Shown here piece after piece: positions 57,648 through 64,000 of a DNA stretch of 64,000 bases. Numbering within the stretch: position 1 is the first letter of the stretch; each line of letters starts with the position of its first letter. Origin of the DNA: JAEZBP01 sp963832725 (lineage in GTDB: Bacteria > Myxococcota_A > Polyangia > Polyangiales > Sandaracinaceae); NCBI GenBank assembly GCA_963832725.1, contig CAWHVG010000003.1:372001-436000 (forward strand), read 5' to 3'. The translations under genes were made by a program, and so were the position numbers. The notes beneath the pieces were generated by a model, which saw nothing but the letters and a program-made list of their open reading frames with translations, was not told where the DNA came from and made no database searches.

Positions 57648-58269
57648 CTATTCTTCGGTCTCGGTGCCCGGGGGCGGCTCGAGCGTCTCGTGGCCGCGGT
57701 AGTCGACCAGGCCGTTGCTCACGTTGAAGCCCATCGAGCTCATCCGCGTGAAGCGGCCCTGGATTCTCGATCTTCGAGCCGACGGCGAAGTCGGTCGGGA
57801 TTGGCAGGAGGCCGGACTCGGGATCCGGTGGCTCGTAGCGGCCGCGTTCGGCCTGCTCGACCGCCTCGTCGATCTGCTGCTGGTTCTCGGCGTAGCCGGC
57901 CACCATGATGCGGTCGTCGTCCTCACCCGCGTCGCGTGCGTCCGCGACCCACAGGTGCGGCGCCGCGGGCGGGTCGCAGGTGCGGCCCTCCGGGCACTCC
58001 GGCGGCTGGTAGATGTCGACGATGTAGCCGGTCACGCAGACGTCGGTGTCCATCGTCGTACCGCTTCGCCGGCGCACGCCGTACACGCTGAAGCAGCCGT
58101 CCGAGTACTGCACCTCGTGGGGAGGCGGCGGCAGCTGCGGCACGTCCGGCAGGCTGGGGTTCACGTCCGGGAGGCGTTCGATGTCCAGATCGGAGGCCAC
58201 CTTCTCGCCGCAGCCACCGAGGGCCGCGATCGCCACCAGGACGAAGGCGAATCGAGAGCGCACGTTCAT
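57648..58269 (-). CDS. Lipoprotein of unknown function (one frameshift)
   Basis: 206 residues after repair. Lipobox LGGC after a hydrophobic leader. The mature part has LPDVNPSLPDVPQLPPPPHEVQYSDGCFSVYGVRRR, two further Cys pairs (CVTGYIVDIYQPPECPEGRTC) and LWVADARDAGEDDDRIMVAGYA, suggesting a small OB-like beta domain. The frame is lost at GATTC 57762-57766; GATC restores IEIQGRFTRMSSMGFNVSNGLVDYRG and the end ETEE. As printed, the frame would run on into the 40-bp array. It ends at the strong hairpin. Confidence 0.8.
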
Positions 58270-58407
58270 CGTCGTCTAGTCCTCGTCATCGCACGAGATT
58301 CGCGGGGGAAACGGGGGCTCGGGGCGGCCCGAGCGAAACAAGCTCTCCCCGGAGACACGAGCGTCGCGGACCCTACCACGGCTCCTGCCCGGGATTGAAG
58401 TACGACT

Positions 58408-60888
58408 TCACTCCCCCTCGGGTTGGCCCTCGGGTTGGCCCTCGGGTCGGCCCTCGGGTTGGCACTCGGTCGGGTGGGCGGCCCGCCGCTCCAGGGCGGC
58501 CCGGAGCGAGGCCGGCACATCGGGCCGGTCGACCATGCGCCGGGCGGCCTCGGCCCCCGTTCCGCCCAGCATCATGGCGAGGTCGACCGCGACCACCGCC
58601 ACGTCCACGTCCGGCTGCCAAGCGCCCGGGCGCAAGCCCCGCCGGATGACGTCGAGCACCAGGTCGCTCGCGTCGGTGAGGCAGAGCGCGCGCACGTAGC
58701 GCAGCGCCGCCACCGTGACCTGGGGCCACTCCTGATTGTCGGCGAGCCGCGCGCGGACCAAGGGCCAACCGGCCCGATCCCGAGCTCGGGTGAGGGCGAC
58801 CAAGGCCGCCTGCCGAACCCGGGCCGAACGATCCCGCACCGCCGCACGGACGACGCCGCGCGCCGCCGGCCGATCCCAGAGCGCCTCGACCCCCGCCTGC
58901 CGCACCATCGGCCAAGAGTCGCCCCGCACGAGCTCCGCCAGCGCCTCGTCGTCCTCGTCGCCGTCGTCCAGAACGCGCACGGCCTCCACGCGGACGCGGG
59001 GGTAGTCGTCCGAGAGCGCGGCGCGCGCGACCTCCAGCCTTCGCTCGGCGTTCCGCCGTCCCAGCGCGTCCACGGCGGCCGCGCGGACCATCCACTCCTC
59101 CGCGTCGTGCGCCTGCGCGGCCAGCCAGGCGTCGCCCTCCGCGTCGCTCTCGAGCTGACGCGCGGCGCCCACGAGACGCCAGCGGTCGGAGAACGTCTCG
59201 GCGCTCCCGATGGCGCCGCCGACCAGCTGTGAGGCCTGCGCCCGGGTCGCGGTCTGCCGGGCCAGGCCCAGCGCGGCCGACGCGCGAGCGGCGAGGGGCG
59301 GATCGCTCAGCCGCCACGCTTCGAAGCGCTCCTGCGCGGGCTCGCCGCCGCGCGAGAGCGCGACCGAGAGCGCCTCCCGCAAGACGGGGCGTTCGCTCCC
59401 GCCTTCCGCCGACATCGCCGAGAGCAGCCCGTCGACCGCGAGGGCCGGGTTGTGGCGCAAGAGCGGTCGGACGGCCGCGTCCCCGGTCGGACCGGGCTCC
59501 GCGACCAGCGCCGCGAGCTGCCGGCCCGCCTCGGGACCGAGCGTGCCGAGCGCTTGGACCGCCGCCTCGCGCACGCTCTCCGTGTCGTCGCGCGCCGCGC
59601 GGGCCAGGGCGGGGATCCCGACCTCGGCCGCGCCGCGCCGCGCGCCGTCCGCGAAGACGCGCACGGCCCGCCGGCGTCCGAGCGCGTCGAGCCGATCCCA
59701 GGCCTCCGCCAGTGCCTGCACGGCGGGCTGCCCCAGCCCCGACAAGAGCCGCGCGGCCTCGTCGCCGCCCTCGCGTCCTTCGACCAGCACCGCGACCAGC
59801 TGGTCGAGCCCGCCCCCGAAGTCGAGCTCCGTGTAGGCCTCGATCTCGCCGAGCCCCGTGTGCACCGCCGCGTCGCGCACGCCGGCCGGTGGGTAGGCCT
59901 CGTCGAGCACCAGCGCGACGCAGCGCCAGGGCAGGGGCTCGGGCAGCGTGATCCAGTAGCGCTCGCCCGGGTGCAGCCCCGCGTCTTCCGGCATGGTCAC
60001 GCGGATCGGCGGGCCGCTGTCCCCTCGCAGCCAGAAGGTCCGCGGGCGCCCGAGCGTCGCGCCGGCCTCGCCGCTGGCCGCCGTGACGGCCACCGCGCGG
60101 ATGGGGAAGCGCGCGTCGAAGCGGGCGACCACGAACTCGCCGGCGCCAGGCCCGCCGCGGCCTTCGGCCCAGAACGTCTCCGGGTTTCCGTCGTCGAGCG
60201 CGCGCGGCGGGGTCAGCCCGCTGGCGTCCTCGGGGCGGCCTGCGGTGCTCGAGGCACCCGAGAAGGACAGCGCGGACAAGAGCGGCGCGCCGCTCGGGCC
60301 GGGGCTCTCGCGGCTCGCCGTCACCGCCCGCGGCTCGCCGTGGACGCGCCGGAGCGAGACCGGGCGGAGCGCACCCTGGCTGGGATCGAGGGCGCGGGGC
60401 AGGAGAATGGTGTCCTCGCCGCAGAGGCTCCCGCCTTCGCGCCGCATGCCCACCACCACGTCGGGCCGGCCGTCGCCGGTGCGGTCCTCCACCGAGAGGA
60501 CATCCGCGCTCCGCTCGCCCGGATCGCCGTGCAGGTCGAGCCGGCCGGTCCACAGAACGCGCGGCCGGCCGCCTTCGACAGCGACCAGCGCGGCCGCCTC
60601 GGCGTCGTCACCGCGGGCTCGCACGATGGCGATTGGCGCGCCCGCGACCTCGACGCGCTCCACCTCGGCTTCCTGCGCACCGGTGATGGGCAGGGTCGCG
60701 GTGACCGTGCGGGCGCCGAGCCGCAGCGACAAGTCGGTGCCGTCGTCGCTCGGGGTCACGTGGACCTCGACGTCACGGGCGGGGCGACCGATCGAGATCC
60801 GCCCGGCGAAGGGCAGCGGCTCGGCCGCCGCGAAGGAGGGGAGGGCGCTCGCGAGCACGAGCGCGGCCACGAAGGACAGATGTCTCAC
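58408..60888 (-). CDS. Secreted discoidin-like plus HEAT-repeat protein
   Basis: 826 residues, GTG start, signal peptide cleaved near AAAEP. Residues about 30-190 are beta-rich with an EF/FG-GAP-like RTGDGRPDVVVG. Residues about 205-353 resemble a discoidin/F5-8 sugar-binding domain (RALDDGNPETFWAEG ... YWITLPEPLPWRCVALVLDEAYP). Residues about 360-800 are HEAT repeats (ESVREAAVQALGTLGPEAG, PRVRVEAVRVLDDG, ARVRQAALVAL). The tail repeats PEGQ (58416-58463, 12-bp units). The start overlaps the ABC exporter stop (GTGA). Probably a periplasmic or surface scaffold. Confidence 0.82.
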   Translation of the reverse strand: MRHLSFVAALVLASALPSFAAAEPLPFAGRISIGRPARDVEVHVTPSDDGTDLSLRLGARTVTATLPITGAQEAEVERVEVAGAPIAIVRARGDDAEAAALVAVEGGRPRVLWTGRLDLHGDPGERSADVLSVEDRTGDGRPDVVVGMRREGGSLCGEDTILLPRALDPSQGALRPVSLRRVHGEPRAVTASRESPGPSGAPLLSALSFSGASSTAGRPEDASGLTPPRALDDGNPETFWAEGRGGPGAGEFVVARFDARFPIRAVAVTAASGEAGATLGRPRTFWLRGDSGPPIRVTMPEDAGLHPGERYWITLPEPLPWRCVALVLDEAYPPAGVRDAAVHTGLGEIEAYTELDFGGGLDQLVAVLVEGREGGDEAARLLSGLGQPAVQALAEAWDRLDALGRRRAVRVFADGARRGAAEVGIPALARAARDDTESVREAAVQALGTLGPEAGRQLAALVAEPGPTGDAAVRPLLRHNPALAVDGLLSAMSAEGGSERPVLREALSVALSRGGEPAQERFEAWRLSDPPLAARASAALGLARQTATRAQASQLVGGAIGSAETFSDRWRLVGAARQLESDAEGDAWLAAQAHDAEEWMVRAAAVDALGRRNAERRLEVARAALSDDYPRVRVEAVRVLDDGDEDDEALAELVRGDSWPMVRQAGVEALWDRPAARGVVRAAVRDRSARVRQAALVALTRARDRAGWPLVRARLADNQEWPQVTVAALRYVRALCLTDASDLVLDVIRRGLRPGAWQPDVDVAVVAVDLAMMLGGTGAEAARRMVDRPDVPASLRAALERRAAHPTECQPEGRPEGQPEGQPEGE

Positions 60889-62636
60889 TGGATGGTCGCG
60901 TCCCTGAAGAGCGCGAAAAAGCGCCCCCCAGTGTTCCACAGGGTTTCGGGCGGGCCAGTCTCCACCACGCGGCCGCCTTCCAGCACCGCCACGCGGTCGG
61001 CGCGCCGGACGGTGCTCGGGCGGTGGCTGACGATGATCACGGTGTGCTGGCCCATCAAGGACTCGATGGTCTCCGCCACGGCCCGCTCGCTCGGCCCGTC
61101 GAGGGAGGAGGTCGCCTCGTCGAAGAGCAGGATCGGGCTCTTTCTATAGAGAGCGCGGGCAATGCACAGGCGCTGCCGCTGCCCTCCGGAGAGCTCCTTG
61201 CCACCTTCGCTCAGCGACGTGTCGAGACCCTCGGCGAACGCCTCCACCAGGTCGAGCGCGCCGGCGCCGTGGAGGGCCTCGGCCGCGCGCTCCCGGTCCG
61301 GCGTCGGGTCGCCGAGCGCGACGTTGGCCAGCACGGTGTCCGCGAAGATCAGGGGCTCCTGGGTCACCCAGGCGAACTGCTCGCGCCAGCTGCGGCGCTG
61401 GGAGCCGGCCTGCGCGTGCCCATCGATGCGGATCGCGCCCTCGTCCGGCGGCAGCAGCCCGAGGAGGATCCGGAGCAGGGTCGTCTTGCCCCCGCCGCTC
61501 GCGCCCACCAGCGCGAGCGACTCGCCGGCCCGGACCCGCAGGTCCACACCGTCCAACACCGGCTCGCCGCTCCGATAGGCGAAGCGCACACCCGCGAGCG
61601 TGAGCTCCTCCCGCATCGCCGGCGCCGGCGCGCCGACGTCGTTCGCCTCGATCGGCAGGGTGAGCACCTCGTCGACGCGATCGAGCGCCGCCAGGCCGGA
61701 GGCGACCTGGTGCACCGTCGCGCCGAGCGCCTGCACCGGCCGGTAGACGAAGAACATGGCCGCGAAGAACGAGACGAAGGTGCCGACGGCCAGGTCGCCG
61801 CTCGCGAGGCGAGCCCCGCTGAGAATCAACGCCGCTACCAGCGCAGCCGCGCCCATCAACTGCACGAGCGGCCCGCCGACGGCGCTCCAACGCTGAGCGC
61901 GCACCGCCCGTCTCTCGAGCTCCCGCGCTCGTTCCACGAACGACTCCAACGCCTGCGCCTCCGCACCATAGGCCCGGATCACCGGGGCGGCGTCGACGAG
62001 CTCCGCGGCCTGGCTCGAGAGCGCCGCGTACTGCTCCCACACGCGGCGATGCGCCCGCCGCACCGCGCCGGCGATCCGCCATACGATGAAGGCGATCGGA
62101 GGCACCGCCGCCAGCGCGACGCAGGCGAGCACCAGGTCGAGCTCGAAGGCGAGCACGACCAACCCGCCGAGGGTGACCATGTCGCCGACGACGGAGATCA
62201 GGTTGCTCCCCACCAGCATCTGGACCTGGCTCACGTCGGTGGCGAGGCGTGACGCGAGCTCGCCGCGGCGCATGCTCGAGAGGGCCTCCGGCGCCGCGTG
62301 CAAGAGGTGCGCGTACATCCGCTCTCGCAGCCGCCGCACCACGTCCTGGCCCAGCCGTGCGGACGCGAGCCGCGAGCCGTAGCCGGCCACTGCTCTGGCC
62401 ACCGTGACGGCCACCGAGATAGCCGCCACCGTCGTGACGGGACCGCCCGGGAGTGACACGAACGTCAGGGGCCCCGCGCTCGGAAGCGATCGTGACTCCA
62501 CCGCCGCGAGCATCGGTCCGGCCAGGAGCGCGTACACGATCGTGGTCCCCGAGAGCAGCGTCACGCTCGCCAACGCGGCGAGCGCCAGGCCGGGCCGCGG
62601 CGCCAGAGATCCGTAGTATCTCGATAGGGTGGACAT
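60885..62636 (-). CDS. MsbA-like ABC exporter (fused permease-ATPase)
   Basis: 583 residues. Six membrane helices in residues about 15-300, then an ATPase with Walker A GASGGGKTT, Q-loop FAWVTQEPLIFADT, signature LSGGQRQR, Walker B ILLFDEATSSLD and H-loop VSHRPSTVRRADR. It belongs to the lipid/peptide exporter group and works as a homodimer; the cargo is unknown. ATG 62636 is chosen (MSTLSRYYGSLAP); an ATG 25 codons earlier would add a polar, non-membrane leader. It is translationally coupled to the HEAT-repeat gene. Confidence 0.92.
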   Translation of the reverse strand: MSTLSRYYGSLAPRPGLALAALASVTLLSGTTIVYALLAGPMLAAVESRSLPSAGPLTFVSLPGGPVTTVAAISVAVTVARAVAGYGSRLASARLGQDVVRRLRERMYAHLLHAAPEALSSMRRGELASRLATDVSQVQMLVGSNLISVVGDMVTLGGLVVLAFELDLVLACVALAAVPPIAFIVWRIAGAVRRAHRRVWEQYAALSSQAAELVDAAPVIRAYGAEAQALESFVERARELERRAVRAQRWSAVGGPLVQLMGAAALVAALILSGARLASGDLAVGTFVSFFAAMFFVYRPVQALGATVHQVASGLAALDRVDEVLTLPIEANDVGAPAPAMREELTLAGVRFAYRSGEPVLDGVDLRVRAGESLALVGASGGGKTTLLRILLGLLPPDEGAIRIDGHAQAGSQRRSWREQFAWVTQEPLIFADTVLANVALGDPTPDRERAAEALHGAGALDLVEAFAEGLDTSLSEGGKELSGGQRQRLCIARALYRKSPILLFDEATSSLDGPSERAVAETIESLMGQHTVIIVSHRPSTVRRADRVAVLEGGRVVETGPPETLWNTGGRFFALFRDATIQ

Positions 62637-62981
62637 CTTCGTAGCCGCATCTGGGGAAGGGTCCGGACCCTCACGGCTTGGTGACCTGTGCAGCGCGCGC
62701 GATGCATCCATACTAGCGCCAGCGCGCAGCTGCGAGCGCGCTCGGATTTCTCATGAATGCACTACCGATGATTCGCAGCCGTGAACCACCGGAGACCTCG
62801 ATGTCGGGCGTGTGACCGACCGTTCACGTCGTGGCACGTGGCGTGCAAAGCGGCGGGCGGCCGCTCGGCAACCTCGCACCTGGGGACTGGGCGGCGGCGC
62901 GTCAGCGCGGAATCGGAGCGGAGACTCGACCGTTCGAGGCATCGCTCCACACGTGAGCTCGGAGAGGAGATCGGATTCCCC
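62637..62981. other. Divergent intergenic region, ABC exporter and sigma factor
   Basis: 345 bp between opposite starts. Open frames here are Arg-rich shadows. An AT-richer patch lies near 62740-62780 and may contain promoters, but no pair met consensus well enough to report. Confidence 0.5.

Positions 62982-64000
<1,019 letters not shown>

Overview
GC-rich (roughly 70%) bacterial chromosome, most likely a myxobacterium (Myxococcota, Polyangia-like). The reasons are strong G/C third-position bias, FHA-GGDEF and REC-GAF-HD-GYP signalling proteins, an AgmX-type C-terminal domain fused to an anti-sigma/FecR protein, MoxR/DUF58/VWA operons, many lipoproteins with low-complexity linkers, an octahaem cytochrome and a ceramide-glucosyltransferase-like enzyme. 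The genus cannot be fixed from sequence alone. Both edges cut a gene: a VWA protein on the left and a sigma-70 factor on the right. No tRNA, rRNA, CRISPR, prophage or insertion sequence was recognised.

Layout. 1-8.1 kb: a five-gene minus-strand operon (coiled-coil/GQ-rich protein, MoxR, DUF58, two VWA membrane proteins). 8.3-9.6 kb: moeA. 9.6-10.2 kb: a hairpin-rich island with a 113-bp tandem duplication. 10.2-22.7 kb: cell-wall lytic transglycosylase, SUKH protein, PP2C phosphatase, FHA-GGDEF cyclase, deoxynucleoside kinase, secreted metalloprotease, CPBP protease, HD-GYP regulator, Cys-rich lipoprotein, DUF1360 and Uma2 proteins. 22.8-26.3 kb: PgpH-like 7TM-HD phosphohydrolase overlapping an acyl-CoA dehydrogenase. 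26.3-42.7 kb: membrane glycosyltransferase, YqgE, CBM9-like lipoprotein, ffh, polA, hydrolase, GT2 enzyme, small lipoprotein, ogt-type methyltransferase, valS, response regulator and trmB. 42.7-51.2 kb: a minus-strand block of ECF sigma, anti-sigma/FecR/AgmX protein, polysaccharide deacetylase, zinc-ribbon ATPase-TPR protein, octahaem cytochrome and a small membrane protein. 51.6-57.2 kb: a tightly overlapping Gld-like ABC export operon ending in a DUF4340 protein. 57.3-57.6 kb: a 40-bp tandem array and a terminator. 57.6-62.6 kb: a lipoprotein, a discoidin/HEAT-repeat protein and an MsbA-like ABC exporter. From 63 kb: the truncated sigma factor.

Sequence quality matters for every reader. About twenty genes, including the essential ffh, polA and sigma-factor genes, carry single-base frameshifts that neighbouring frames repair exactly. 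These look like consensus errors, not pseudogenes. In the 42.6-58.3 kb stretch nearly all are one-base insertions that turn an expected GATC into GAATC or GATTC. Coordinates for such genes span the whole reconstructed gene, and protein lengths are given after repair.

Functionally the window is dominated by envelope and signalling biology: peptidoglycan and polysaccharide remodelling, lipoproteins, ABC export, c-di-GMP and probably c-di-AMP turnover, and envelope-stress-type sigma/anti-sigma control. Scattered housekeeping genes (polA, ffh, valS, trmB, moeA, dNK) lie among them.
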